This document shows positions 17,293-26,527 of a DNA stretch of 42,694 nucleotides, one piece after another (the first letter of the stretch is position 1; every line of letters begins with the position of its first letter). The stretch comes from Mycobacterium sp. PO1 (GTDB taxonomy: Bacteria; Actinomycetota; Actinomycetes; Mycobacteriales; Mycobacteriaceae): contig NZ_BLTG01000003.1 of assembly GCF_017312405.1 (NCBI RefSeq), positions 1-42,694 on the forward strand, written 5' to 3'. A model generated the notes under the pieces. The model did no database searches. It was given only the letters and a program-made list of their open reading frames with translations, and was not told the DNA's origin. A program made the translations under genes and the position numbers.

Positions 17293-18017
17293 CGCAGCGT
17301 CACCCGGTAGGCGTATTGCTCGGGCAGGAACTGGCTGACCGCCAGTTCCATTGCCCGCCCGGCACTGTCGGTGTAGAGCCGGTCGACGCGAAGCATCGGA
17401 TGCCCGGGAGGGCAGCCCACCGCGGCCGCCGCGGCGTCGGTGGCCGCGGAGACGGTGATCGATTGGGCGGCCTCGGCGATCGGAACCGGTGAGCACGGCT
17501 CGAGCAGCCCGATCACGGTGTGGGTGCTGGTCGCGCCGGTGACCAGGTGCGTTGAGCCGGAGACGGTTTCGGCCACCGCCGGGGGAAGGTGGACGACGGT
17601 GTGGCCGAATGCGACACCGGCGTGCAGCCGGCGGAACACCACCGTGTGCACGACGTCACCGTCCAGGCGCAGTCGGCTCGCGGCCTCGATGTCCACCCGG
17701 CGGCGCAGACCTTCGAGCACCTCCATCGTGGTGTCCTGCGACAGGCTCATCAGGTCCTCGATCGACCCCAGCTGGCGCAGATACCGTCGCCCTTGTCCAC
17801 CGGCGTAGCTACCGCGACCCGGCACTCTGAACACCACTCCCTCGGCGACCAGGTCCTGGAAGGCGCGGCGGACCGTCTGGCGCGACAACCCGTGGCGGGC
17901 GACCAGTTCGGACTCGGTCGGCAACCGGGTGCCGTCCGGGTAGCGTCCCGCCGCAATGTCGGCCCGGAGTTGTTCCCGGAGAATCTGATACGCGGGTGCC
18001 CGGGCGGTGACGACCAT
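17280..18017 (-). CDS. GntR-family (HutC/UTRA) transcriptional regulator
   Basis: 245 residues. The winged helix-turn-helix spans about residues 8-72: LREQLRADIAAGRYPDG, LPTESELVARHGLSRQTVRRAF and LVAEGVVFRVPGRGSY (key: LPTE, SRxTVR, GRGS). The C-terminal UTRA domain should bind a small effector; PMLRVDRLYTDSAGRAMEL is its conserved strand region. The ATG shares a base with the fadE3 stop (TGATG), so the regulator is made from the fadE3 mRNA and probably controls that operon in response to an acyl-CoA or related metabolite. I see no obvious paired operator in the 87-bp fadE3 promoter region. Confidence 0.92.
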   Translation of the reverse strand: MVVTARAPAYQILREQLRADIAAGRYPDGTRLPTESELVARHGLSRQTVRRAFQDLVAEGVVFRVPGRGSYAGGQGRRYLRQLGSIEDLMSLSQDTTMEVLEGLRRRVDIEAASRLRLDGDVVHTVVFRRLHAGVAFGHTVVHLPPAVAETVSGSTHLVTGATSTHTVIGLLEPCSPVPIAEAAQSITVSAATDAAAAAVGCPPGHPMLRVDRLYTDSAGRAMELAVSQFLPEQYAYRVTLRRSG

Positions 18018-19174
18018 CAGATGCCGCCTCGGGCCACCAGCTGGCCGGCGATGACGTTGCGCTGGATCTCGTTGGTGCCCTCGCCGACGATCATCAGAGG
18101 GGCGTCGCGGAAGTACCGCTCGACGTCGAACTCGGTGGAATAGCCGTACCCCCCGTGGATGCGGACCGCGTTCAGCGCGATCTCCATCGCCACCTCGGAG
18201 GCGAACAGCTTGGCCATCCCGGCCTCCATGTCGGCGCGCCGACCGCCGTCGTACCGGTCGGCGGCATGCAGGGTCAGCTGGCGGGCCGCGGTCAGTTTGG
18301 TCGCCATGTCGGCGAGGTAATGGCCGACGGCCTGGTGCTTCCAGATCGGCTGCCCGAAGCTCTCCCGGCTCTGCGCGTAGTCCAGGGCATCCTGTAGCGC
18401 CGCGGACGCGACGCCCAGCGCGCGGGCGGCCACCTGGATGCGGCCGGTCTCCAGGCCCTTCATCATCTGAGCGAATCCGCGACCGGGTACGTCGCCCAGA
18501 ATCGCCGACGCCGGCACACGGCAGTCGTCGAAGCTCAGCTCACACGACTCGACGCCCTTGTAGCCCAGCTTGGGCAGGTCGCGTGACACGGTCAGCCCCG
18601 GGGTCGGGTTCTGCACCAGGACGATGGAAATGCCGGTGTGCCGGGGCGTGGCGTGCGGATCGGTCTTGCACAGCAGTGCGATGAGCCCGGACCGGCGGGC
18701 GTTGGAGATCCACGTTTTCGCGCCGTTGATCAGCAGATCATCGCCGTCCCGGCGGGCCGCCGTGGCCATGTTCTGCAGGTCCGAGCCGCCGCCGGGTTCG
18801 GTCAGCGCCATGGTGGCCCGCGTGTCACCGGTGGCCAGTGCGGGCAGGTAGCGCTGCTTCTGCGCGTCGGTGCCGAACAGGGCCAGCAGCTTGGCCACCA
18901 CGGTGTGGCCGCCCATCGCGCCGGCCAGACTCATCCAGCCCCGGGCCAGCTCCTGGGTGACATGCACATAGCACCGCGTCGAGACGGGGGTGCCGCCGTA
19001 CTCCTCGGGGACCGCCAGGCCGTAGATGCCCAGCTGCTTCATCTGCTCGATCCACGCCTCGGGGTAGGTGTTGGCGTGTTCGATGTCGCGGACCCCGGGC
19101 TTGACGTCGCGATCGACGAACGCCCGCACCGTGTCGACCAGCATGACCTCTTCGTCGGTCAGTCCGTCGCTCAC
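18017..19174 (-). CDS. fadE3: Acyl-CoA dehydrogenase FadE3-like
   Basis: 385 residues, normal for a single-module acyl-CoA dehydrogenase: FAD-dependent alpha,beta-desaturation of acyl-CoA, the first step of beta-oxidation. MALTEPGGGSDL and INGAKTWISNA form the FAD/substrate-binding middle strands. GYGYSTEFDVERYFRDA and IVGEGTNEIQRNVIAGQLV form the C-terminal helices, the latter with the region of the usual catalytic Glu. The start is a GTG at 19174 with a strong GGAGGAGGAAG site upstream. GntR follows with a 1-nt overlap. It is divergent, across 87 bp, from the hydratase gene. Position fits Rv0215c/FadE3. Confidence 0.93.
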   Translation of the reverse strand: MSDGLTDEEVMLVDTVRAFVDRDVKPGVRDIEHANTYPEAWIEQMKQLGIYGLAVPEEYGGTPVSTRCYVHVTQELARGWMSLAGAMGGHTVVAKLLALFGTDAQKQRYLPALATGDTRATMALTEPGGGSDLQNMATAARRDGDDLLINGAKTWISNARRSGLIALLCKTDPHATPRHTGISIVLVQNPTPGLTVSRDLPKLGYKGVESCELSFDDCRVPASAILGDVPGRGFAQMMKGLETGRIQVAARALGVASAALQDALDYAQSRESFGQPIWKHQAVGHYLADMATKLTAARQLTLHAADRYDGGRRADMEAGMAKLFASEVAMEIALNAVRIHGGYGYSTEFDVERYFRDAPLMIVGEGTNEIQRNVIAGQLVARGGI

Positions 19175-19261
19175 GTAGCTTCCTCCTCCAGCCGAAAGGT
19201 ACGGCCATTTGGGGACCCGGCCTGTTCAGCATGTTGACACAGCTCGGGCCGTGGTGCCAGC

Positions 19262-20272
19262 ATGCCCGCTGTGACTTTGGACGGCCAAATTCCGGGGGGC
19301 CCGTTCTTCGACGACCTGTCCGTCGGTCAGGTGTTCGACGCCGCTCCGTCGATGACACTCACCGCCGGCGTGGCTGCCACGCACCAGGCGATCCTCGGGG
19401 ATCGGCTGAGGTTGGCCCTCGACGCGGAGCTCGCGACCGCCGTCGTGGGTGCCACCGCCGCGCTGGCGCATCCGGCGCTGGTCTGTGACGTGGCGATCGG
19501 GCAGTCCACGGTGGTGACCCAGCGGGTCAAGGCGAACCTGTTCTACCGGGGTCTGACGTTTCACCGGTTCCCGGTCATCGGCGACACGCTGTTCACCAGG
19601 ACCGAGGTGGTCGGCTTGCGGGAGAACACGGCGAAACCGGGCCGAGCGCCCACCGGTCTGGCGGCCCTGCGGATGACCACGGTCGACGGCGTGGGGCGGC
19701 TGGTGCTGGACTTTTACCGGTGCGCAATGCTGCCGTGCAGCGGCGACGGGGTCGAGACGGGGCACCGCGACGACCTGGCCGGCATAGGCGTCGATGCCCC
19801 CGCGCAGGCCGACCCCACGGGGGACTGGGACGCGGCCGCCTACCGTACGCGGGTACGCGGCGGCCACTTCGAGGCCGTGTCGGCCGGCACGGTGCTGCGC
19901 AGCACCGCCGATGTCGTCAGCAGCGCACCCGAGTTGGCCCGGCTCTCGTTGAACATCGCAGCCACTCACCATGATTCGCGCGCCGGGGGCCGTCGGCTGG
20001 TCTACGGCGGGCACACGATCGGACTGGCGCTGGCGCAGGCCACCAGGCTGCTCCCCAACCTGGTGACCGTGCTGGGCTGGCAGTCCTGCGATCACACCGG
20101 GCCCGTGCACGAGGACGACACCCTCTACAGCGACCTGCACATCGAACACGCGGAACCGCGGCCCGACGGACGCGGCGCCCTGCTGCGGTTGCGTTCGGTG
20201 GTGTTCGCCGCCGCCGACAGCGGGGACGACCGGCAGGTGTTGGACTGGCGCTTCACCGCGCTGATGTTCTGA
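19262..20272 (+). CDS. Double-hotdog (MaoC-like) hydratase homologue, Rv0216-like
   Basis: 336 residues, the length I recall for M. tuberculosis Rv0216, whose structure is a double hotdog fold. The N-terminal half has GGPFFDDLSVGQVFD, the typical opening of MaoC hydratases, and the C-terminal half repeats the fold with VYGGHTIGLALAQATRLLPN and an HHDSR loop. The Asp/His pair of R-specific enoyl hydratases is only partly evident, so activity toward acyl-CoA is likely but unproven. The ATG at 19262 has no good ribosome binding site; a GTG at 19271 is possible. It lies next to fadE3, which would supply 2-enoyl-CoA for hydration. Confidence 0.85.
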   Translation: MPAVTLDGQIPGGPFFDDLSVGQVFDAAPSMTLTAGVAATHQAILGDRLRLALDAELATAVVGATAALAHPALVCDVAIGQSTVVTQRVKANLFYRGLTFHRFPVIGDTLFTRTEVVGLRENTAKPGRAPTGLAALRMTTVDGVGRLVLDFYRCAMLPCSGDGVETGHRDDLAGIGVDAPAQADPTGDWDAAAYRTRVRGGHFEAVSAGTVLRSTADVVSSAPELARLSLNIAATHHDSRAGGRRLVYGGHTIGLALAQATRLLPNLVTVLGWQSCDHTGPVHEDDTLYSDLHIEHAEPRPDGRGALLRLRSVVFAAADSGDDRQVLDWRFTALMF

Positions 20273-20298
20273 CTTCGAATGGCGGCGGCCACAATGGG

Positions 20299-21435
20299 GT
20301 GGTGACGCCCGTGATGCTGCCGACCGCCGTGCTCGAGCACGCGAGCGGTGTCGCGCGGGAGGTCGCCGCCGAGCTGGGCATCGACATCGACGTTCACGAG
20401 CTGCTGGGTGGCCGCGCCGCCATGCTGGGCCTGAGCGCCGGCGGACAGGTCTCCGCCGGCGGCGCCACGCGACTGCTGCCCGGCCACGACGGGTGGTGCG
20501 CGCTGACGCTGTCCCGCCCTGACGACATCGATGCGGTGCCCGCGCTGGTCGAGCGCGACGGCATCGGCGCCGACCCGTGGCCGGCCGTGCGGCACAGTGT
20601 GCGCCGCCTCGGAGTGCCGGCGTTCGCCGAGCGGGCCCGCCTCCTCGGGCTGCCCGTCGGGGTGCTCGGGGAGACCCGACCCAGCCCGATACGGCTGCGC
20701 CGCATCGGCGATCGGCAACCTCGTGGGGTGTTGAACGATCTGCTGGTGGCCGACCTGTCCTCGATGTGGGCCGGCCCGCTGTGCGGTGCGCTGCTGGCCC
20801 GGGCCGGTGCGACGGTGGTCAAGGTCGAGACCGCGGCGCGGCCCGACGGCACCAGGTCCGGCCCGGCGGCCTTCTTCAACTGGATGAACGGCGACAAGCT
20901 CTCCTACCGGGTGGATTTCGAGGCGCCGGAGGGGCTGCGCAGGCTGCTGCGAGTCGCCGATGTGGTGATCGAATCCTCCCGTCCGGGTGCGCTGGAGCGG
21001 CACGGCGTCGGAGTCGCCGACCTCGGCCCCCGCGATGGTGGGGTGTGGATCCGGATCACCGGACACGGCACCGAGGGCGAACGCGGCGGGTGGGTGGCCT
21101 TCGGCGACGATGCGGCGGTGTCCGGCGGCTTGGTCTGTGGCCGGGAGTCGTTCCCGCGGTTCTGCGGGGACGCCCTGGCCGATCCGTTGACCGGGTTGCA
21201 CGCCGCCCGCGCGGTGCTGCGGTCACTCGCGCGCGGCGGAGGAGAGCTCGCGGATCTCTCGATGGCCGCTGTCGCCGCGCACTACGCCGGTGTGCCGTGC
21301 AGTGCTGGTCCGTACCGCGACGCCGAAACGCCGTGCACCGTTGTGCCGCAGTGCATCACGCCGGCATCCGAGCTGGGCGCCGACACGGCGCGCGTCGAGG
21401 CCCTCGTCGCCGGGCTTCTGGCCGCGCGATGCTGA
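20299..21435 (+). CDS. CaiB/BaiF (family III) CoA-transferase with permuted module order
   Basis: 378 residues. The classical N-terminal motif of family III CoA-transferases (here VADLSSMWAGPLCGALLARAG then VVKVE) starts only near residue 149. It continues through FFNWMNGDKLSY, VIESSRPGALERHGV and IRITGHG; the catalytic Asp is probably in the GDDAAVSGG loop. The first 145 residues resemble the C-terminal part of ordinary CaiB (SAGGATRLLPGHDGWCALTL, DPW). The modules are thus swapped, as I recall for some actinobacterial members. The start is GTG 20299 or 20302; CACAAT ends 6 nt before the latter. The stop overlaps the next gene by 7 nt. The acid and CoA donor are unknown. Confidence 0.85.
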   Translation: MVTPVMLPTAVLEHASGVAREVAAELGIDIDVHELLGGRAAMLGLSAGGQVSAGGATRLLPGHDGWCALTLSRPDDIDAVPALVERDGIGADPWPAVRHSVRRLGVPAFAERARLLGLPVGVLGETRPSPIRLRRIGDRQPRGVLNDLLVADLSSMWAGPLCGALLARAGATVVKVETAARPDGTRSGPAAFFNWMNGDKLSYRVDFEAPEGLRRLLRVADVVIESSRPGALERHGVGVADLGPRDGGVWIRITGHGTEGERGGWVAFGDDAAVSGGLVCGRESFPRFCGDALADPLTGLHAARAVLRSLARGGGELADLSMAAVAAHYAGVPCSAGPYRDAETPCTVVPQCITPASELGADTARVEALVAGLLAARC

Positions 21436-22733
21436 TCCGACGGGCCGTGCTGCTCGACGGTACGCCCGCCGACATCCGGGTCGGAGCGCGGATCGTCGAC
21501 GTCGCCGACAGATTGGTGCCGCGACCCGGTGAGGACGTCTACGACGCGGCGGGCGGCACCGTGCTGCCGGGATTGCACGACCACCACCTGCACATCCGCG
21601 CCGCCGCGGCGGCGATGACCTCGGTGCATGTCGGTCCCGAGGTGGTGCGCAACATCGACGATCTGCGCCGGCTGCTCACCGGCGCGCCCGTCGGTGCCGA
21701 CGGCTGGATCCGGGCGGTCGGCTACCACGACGCCGGCGCAGGCGAGCTCGACCGCGAGGTACTCGACGCGGCCGGCCCGGCTGTGCCGGTACGGGTACAG
21801 CACCGCAGCGGCGTGCTGTGGGCGGTGAATTCGGCTGGGCTGCAACGGCTCGGGCTGGCCGGGCATCCCGACGGACGGCTGCGCAGCGCCGACATCTCGT
21901 GGTCGGCGGCGCTGCCGCGCACCGAGCCGGACCTGGCGCAGTTCAGCAGCCGTTTGTGCGGTTACGGTGTCACCGGTCTGACCGACGCGACGCCCGACCT
22001 GGGTGCCAGGGACGCAGCGGTGATGGCCGAGGCGCGACAGCGCGGGGACTTGCGTCAGACGGTGCATCTTCTGGCTCCGGGCAAGAGAATTCTGCACGAC
22101 GACGGTCTGGATCTCGACGAGCTCACCCGGTGGGTGGGTGACCGGCACGACGAGGATGTGGCTGTCGCGCTGCACTGCGTCACTGCCGCGCAGCTGATCG
22201 TGGCGTTGGCGGCGCTGCGCAGCGCCGGCCGGCACCCGGCGGACCGCGTCGAACACGCCGCGACCGTGCCCGACGACGCCGTCGCCGAATTGGCTGCCGC
22301 CCGGGTCACCGTGGTGACGCAGCCGAACTTCGTCGCCGAGCGCGGCGATCAGTACCTGGTCGATGTTCCGGCCGCGCAGCATCACGAGCTGTGGCGGGTG
22401 GCGACACTGACACGGGCGGGCATTCCGGTCGCGCTGTCGACCGATGCGCCGTTCGGCGATGCCGACCCGTGGGCGGCGATGCGCGCGGCGGTCCACCGGC
22501 GGACCCCTGGCGGCGCTGTGCTGGGTCCGCACGAAAGGGTCTCGCCGCGCGCGGCGTTGACGATGTTTCTCGGCAGCGCCGTCGCGCCACTGTCCCCGCG
22601 CCGGGTCTGCCCCGGTGCCCCGGGAGATCTCTGTGTGCTGTCGGAGCCGCCCGCGACGGTGCTGGGTGAACTCGACGCCGGCCTGGTCGCGGCCACGGTG
22701 CTCGCGGGTGAGCTCGTCTTCGAACGCGGCTGA
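21429..22733 (+). CDS. Amidohydrolase family protein (metal-dependent hydrolase)
   Basis: 434 residues. TVLPGLHDHHLHI carries the HxH metal motif near residue 55. Further ligands are likely the His of VALHCVTA, the His of RVEHAATV and the Asp of LSTDAPFGD, the standard amidohydrolase set. It ends with APGDLCVL and AGELVFERG, the family's closing beta-sandwich. The sequence resembles the amidohydrolase-3 (YtcJ-like) group. The ATG at 21429 lies inside the end of the CoA-transferase gene (7-nt overlap), so both are made together. Hydrolysis of an amide or ester before CoA transfer would fit, but that is inference. It is convergent with lipW, 5 bp away. I do not recall this pair at the M. tuberculosis locus. 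Confidence 0.88.
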   Translation: MLIRRAVLLDGTPADIRVGARIVDVADRLVPRPGEDVYDAAGGTVLPGLHDHHLHIRAAAAAMTSVHVGPEVVRNIDDLRRLLTGAPVGADGWIRAVGYHDAGAGELDREVLDAAGPAVPVRVQHRSGVLWAVNSAGLQRLGLAGHPDGRLRSADISWSAALPRTEPDLAQFSSRLCGYGVTGLTDATPDLGARDAAVMAEARQRGDLRQTVHLLAPGKRILHDDGLDLDELTRWVGDRHDEDVAVALHCVTAAQLIVALAALRSAGRHPADRVEHAATVPDDAVAELAAARVTVVTQPNFVAERGDQYLVDVPAAQHHELWRVATLTRAGIPVALSTDAPFGDADPWAAMRAAVHRRTPGGAVLGPHERVSPRAALTMFLGSAVAPLSPRRVCPGAPGDLCVLSEPPATVLGELDAGLVAATVLAGELVFERG

Positions 22734-22738
22734 TTAAC

Positions 22739-23641
22739 TCAGGCCGCGGCCGGTGCGAAGGCCGTGGTGAGCATCGCGCACTGGCTTCGGAAGAACGACT
22801 GTGACACATCGGCTTTGGGGGCGATGCCGTCGAACCCGTGAAACGCTCCCTCGACCACCATGACCTCGCAGGGCACTCCGGCCGCGCGCAGGCGTTCGGC
22901 GTAGGCCAGGTCTTCATCATGGAACAGGTCGAACGTCCCCACGCCGATCCAGGCCGGGGGCAGCCCGGCCAGGTCGTCGCGCCGCGCCGGGACGGCTCGA
23001 TCCGGATCGGCGCCGCGGAGGTAGGCGCGCCAGCCGAACCGGTTGCTGGACTGGTTCCACAGCCGGTGCCCGGGGTGATCCAGGTCCTTACGCAGCACGG
23101 TGCGATCGTCGATCATCGGATACACCAGAAGCTGTGCGGCCACGGCAATCTCCCCGATGTCGCGGGCGTGCAGAGCCAGGGCGGCAGCCAGTCCGCCACC
23201 CGCGCTTGCCCCACCGATCGCCACTCGGGCCGGATCCACTGCCGGCAGCGCGACCAACCAGCGCAGCGCTGCATAGCAGTCGTCGAGCCCAGCCGGGTAC
23301 GGGTGTTCCGGTGCCAACCGATAGTCCACCGCCACCACCGTGGCACCGAGCTCGGCGGCGAACCGGCGGCACAGCACGTCGTCCTGGGCGGCGTCGCCGA
23401 GGACGTAACCGCCGCCGTGGATCCACAGCAGCGCGGGCCCAGGCGAGCTGGTGGTGGGCGGACGATGCAACCGCACGGTGACTCCGGAGGCCAGGGTGAG
23501 CACTTCCACGCCCTCAGGCGTGTGGCGCCACATCATCCGGGTCGCGGCCCGGACGAACGGCAGTGTGACCGGGGTGATCATCTGCTTGGGAACGAGGCGG
23601 GCGCTGCGACGCAGCTCGGGGTGGAATTCGATGCGGGGCAC
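22739..23641 (-). CDS. lipW: Alpha/beta-hydrolase esterase LipW-like (hormone-sensitive lipase family)
   Basis: 300 residues from GTG 23641. HGGGYVLG (residues about 85-92) is the HSL-family oxyanion motif, and GGASAGGG gives the nucleophile Ser156. The nucleophile motif has Ala in place of the usual Asp of GDSAGG. The acid is probably in VGTFDLFHDED and the His in EGAFHGFDG. I preferred this GTG over longer forms because CATACT ends 6 nt upstream and the length fits LipW (Rv0217c) as I recall it. It should hydrolyse short acyl esters in the cytosol. The 5' end faces the LuxR regulator across 98 bp, which may regulate it. Confidence 0.88.
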   Translation of the reverse strand: MPRIEFHPELRRSARLVPKQMITPVTLPFVRAATRMMWRHTPEGVEVLTLASGVTVRLHRPPTTSSPGPALLWIHGGGYVLGDAAQDDVLCRRFAAELGATVVAVDYRLAPEHPYPAGLDDCYAALRWLVALPAVDPARVAIGGASAGGGLAAALALHARDIGEIAVAAQLLVYPMIDDRTVLRKDLDHPGHRLWNQSSNRFGWRAYLRGADPDRAVPARRDDLAGLPPAWIGVGTFDLFHDEDLAYAERLRAAGVPCEVMVVEGAFHGFDGIAPKADVSQSFFRSQCAMLTTAFAPAAA

Positions 23642-23647
23642 CCGATA

Positions 23648-23653
23648 AGTATG
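23648..23653 (-). promoter_or_regulatory. Possible -10 element of lipW (leaderless)
   Basis: On the minus strand CATACT is followed by 6 nt and the GTG start. It differs from TANNNT only at the first base. Confidence 0.35.
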
Positions 23654-23739
23654 CGCAGTTCGGGCGGCCGATGGTGCACAGTCCCCACGCACGACCAGCG
23701 AGAATGTCTGCTTCATTTGCTGGATGGCAGTATTGACGG

Positions 23740-26514
23740 GTGTTCCAGTATCCGGTGGGGCGGATTGTTGAATCCGAGAGGATTGCTGGATTCCTGCGCG
23801 CGGTCGAGTCGTGGCCCGCCGCACTGGTGCTCGACGGGGAAGCCGGCATCGGCAAGAGCACGGTGTGGGAGGCAGGTCTGCAGCGTGCCAGGGAAGCCGG
23901 CATGCAGGTGCTGTCGGCGCGGGCGTGGGGAGCCGAGTCGGTGCGGGCCTGGGCCACGGTCGCCGAACTACTGGCCGACGTGCCGCCCGACATCGTCGCC
24001 GACCTGCCTGAGGTGCAACGCGGCGCGGTCACCGGCCTCCTGTTGCGCGACCGGCTCGACGAGCCCGCGGACCACGCGCCCGTTGCGAACTCACAGGTGC
24101 TGGCCGCGGCGATGCTGTCGATCATCGACGCGCTCGAGCAGAGCGCGCCTGTCCTGATCGCGATCGACGATCTGCAGTGGCTCGATCCGTCCAGCCAGGC
24201 GGTCATCGGATTCGTGGCGCGCCGGGTGCGGCGGCGCACCGCGCTGCTGCTCACCCATCGCACCGACGCCGACGCCGGGCACGCCTCGACCGCCTGGTTG
24301 CATCTCGACAGCGTCAACGGGATCCAGCGGATGCAGCTCCACCCCCTCACCCTGGGCGGCCTGCACGAGGTCATCGCCCAGCGTCTCGGCAGGTCCTTTC
24401 CCCGGCCGACCGTGGTACGCATCGCCGACGTCTCGGGCGGAAACCCTTTCTATGCGCTCGAACTCGCTCGCGCGCTCGGCAACCGTCCCCTGCGCAGCGA
24501 CACCGAACTCCCCACCTCGCTGGCCGAGCTGGTACGCCTGCGGGTCGGCGCGCTGAGCGACGAGGTCCGCGCCGTCCTGCTGGTGACCGCCGCCACGTCC
24601 GACCCGACGGTAGAGATGATCTCCGCGGCCATGGGGGCGAGTGTCGAGCGCACCGTCGAGCTGCTGGAGAGCAGCGAGGGGGCGGGGGTGGTCACCGTGA
24701 CCGGGAACAAGGTGAGGTTCAACCACCCGCTCCTCGCCCGGGGCGTCTACACCGACGCCGATCCGCAGCAGCGGCGGCAGGTGCACCGGAGCCTGGCCGA
24801 CCTGGTCGCCGAACCCGAGCTGCGGGCACGTCACCTCGCCCTGGCCGCCACGACCGCCGACCCGGTCACCCTGGCCGCACTGGACGAGGCCGCCGCCGTG
24901 GCGCGGCACCGCGGAGCTCCCGCCGAGGCCGCCGAACTGCTCGAGCTGGCCATCGGGCTCGGCGCCGATACCGCCGAGCGCCGAATCCAGGCTGCCGACA
25001 ATCACATTCGTGCCGGAGACACCGGAACCGCGTCGTCGATCCTCGCGCCGGCCATCGAGCGGTCGGCGCCCGGCGTCACCAGATCGGTCGCATTCCTGTT
25101 GCGCTCGGCCGTGCTCATCCACACCCAGGGCTATCTGCGCGGCATCGACGACCTGCAGAGCGCGTTGGCCGATGCCTCCGGTGATGCCATGCTGACGGCG
25201 TTCGTCCGCACGATGCTGGCGTTTGCGCAGGTACGCGCGGACCTCTACGACGAGGCGACCGCGAACGCGCGGGAAGCGCTGGCCCAGGCGGAGCGGCTCG
25301 GGGTCGATCAGCTCATCAGCTCGGCGCTGGCCGTCAACGCATGGATCGACTGTCTGTGCGGCAGAGACTACGACCGGGCGGCCATGCGGCGGGCGCTGGA
25401 TCTGGAGGCGGTGGAACTCGATGCGCCGGTCACGTTGAGTGCCAGCGCCATCCACGCCGTCCTGCTGGTGTGGACCGGCGAGGTCGACGCCGCGGCGGTG
25501 CAGCTGCAGGCCGTCCGGGACCGCCTGCTCGACCGCGGCGCCGACACCGAGATGCTCTGGGTGTCGCTGAACGCCGTCATGCTCGGCATCCTGCGCGGCG
25601 ACTACACCGCGGCCGCCGCCGACGCCCGCGACACCGTCGAACGCGCCGAACGACTGGGCGGTGCGCACGTGATGAGCATTGCGCTGACGATGCGCGGTGC
25701 CGTGGCCGCCTATACCGGCGACGACCACTCGGCCCGAACGGATCTGCGCACGGCGCTGGAACTGGCGAACAGCTGCCGGTCCCCGTATGCCGACCTCGCC
25801 TCGGCGCTGCTGGCCTTCCTCGAGGTGTCGGTCGGGGCGTACGAGGCCGCGCTGGCCGCGTTGGAGCCGATGCTGCGGGTCTTCGACACGGTCCCCGGCG
25901 CCGAGTTCGCCACCAAGGGGTACCTGCCCGACGCGGTGGAGGCCCTGGTGGCGCTGGGCCGGCTGGAGCAGGCCGAACAGCTGGCAGCGGCCGTGGAAGA
26001 CAACGGCCGTCGACTCCATCGACCCTGGCAGCTGGCGGTGGGTGCGCGGTGCCGCAGCATGGTGCTGCTGGCGGCGGGCAAGGTGGCCGAGGCCGAAGCG
26101 GCCGCCGCCGAGGCGATGAGGCACCACCAAAGCCTCGCGATGCCCTTCGAACGGGCGCGGACGCAGCTGGTGTGTGCTCAGATCCAGCGCCGCCGGCGCC
26201 GTAGAAGAGCTGCGGAAGCGCAGTTCGCCGAGGCGCTGGCCACCTTCGAGCAGCTCGGCGCGGTGCTGTGGGCCCGCCGGGCCGAAGCCGGGGCGGGGCC
26301 GGTGGGCGTCGATGCGGACGCCAGGCGCGCCTTGACCGGCACGGAGCGGCGCATCGCCGAGCTCGCCGCGTCAGGCCTGACGAACCGGGAGATGGCCGCA
26401 GCGCTGTACGTCAGCCCGAAGACCGTGGAGGCCCACCTGACCCAGGTCTACCGCAAGCTGGGTATCCGCTCGCGTGCCGAGCTCGGTCGGGTCATGGGCC
26501 GCTCGATCCGGTGA
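23740..26514 (+). CDS. Large ATP-binding LuxR-family regulator (LAL/MalT-like)
   Basis: 924 residues. LVLDGEAGIGKST (residues about 30-41) is a Walker A loop and VLIAIDDLQWLD a Walker B, giving an AAA/STAND-type ATPase; GGNPFYALELAR is the sensor-like motif usual in this family. A long Ala-rich stretch of TPR-like helices fills the middle. The C-terminus is a LuxR/NarL helix-turn-helix: LTGTERRIAELAASGLTNREMA, then LYVSPKTVEAHL and YRKLGIRSRAEL. Such proteins bind an effector through the helical repeats and oligomerise with ATP before activating promoters. GTG 23740 follows CAGTAT by 6 nt. An R-rich run (QRRRRRRRAAEA) is a local oddity. Likely targets are lipW or the converging fadE, which is inference. 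Confidence 0.92.
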   Translation: MFQYPVGRIVESERIAGFLRAVESWPAALVLDGEAGIGKSTVWEAGLQRAREAGMQVLSARAWGAESVRAWATVAELLADVPPDIVADLPEVQRGAVTGLLLRDRLDEPADHAPVANSQVLAAAMLSIIDALEQSAPVLIAIDDLQWLDPSSQAVIGFVARRVRRRTALLLTHRTDADAGHASTAWLHLDSVNGIQRMQLHPLTLGGLHEVIAQRLGRSFPRPTVVRIADVSGGNPFYALELARALGNRPLRSDTELPTSLAELVRLRVGALSDEVRAVLLVTAATSDPTVEMISAAMGASVERTVELLESSEGAGVVTVTGNKVRFNHPLLARGVYTDADPQQRRQVHRSLADLVAEPELRARHLALAATTADPVTLAALDEAAAVARHRGAPAEAAELLELAIGLGADTAERRIQAADNHIRAGDTGTASSILAPAIERSAPGVTRSVAFLLRSAVLIHTQGYLRGIDDLQSALADASGDAMLTAFVRTMLAFAQVRADLYDEATANAREALAQAERLGVDQLISSALAVNAWIDCLCGRDYDRAAMRRALDLEAVELDAPVTLSASAIHAVLLVWTGEVDAAAVQLQAVRDRLLDRGADTEMLWVSLNAVMLGILRGDYTAAAADARDTVERAERLGGAHVMSIALTMRGAVAAYTGDDHSARTDLRTALELANSCRSPYADLASALLAFLEVSVGAYEAALAALEPMLRVFDTVPGAEFATKGYLPDAVEALVALGRLEQAEQLAAAVEDNGRRLHRPWQLAVGARCRSMVLLAAGKVAEAEAAAAEAMRHHQSLAMPFERARTQLVCAQIQRRRRRRRAAEAQFAEALATFEQLGAVLWARRAEAGAGPVGVDADARRALTGTERRIAELAASGLTNREMAAALYVSPKTVEAHLTQVYRKLGIRSRAELGRVMGRSIR

Positions 26515-26527
26515 GGGCTCCGAATGT

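Noticed and set aside
19225..19245. TGTTCAGCATGTTGACA in the fadE3/hydratase gap as an operator
   Set aside because: Symmetry holds at too few positions to claim a palindrome.
23728..23750. TTGACGGGTGTT as a third copy of the TTGAC-N4-GTCAA operator
   Set aside because: Only the left half-site fits; the right half differs at three of five bases.
24091..26130. 679-codon minus-strand frame opposite the LuxR regulator
   Set aside because: Gly/Arg/Gln-rich antisense shadow in GC-rich DNA.
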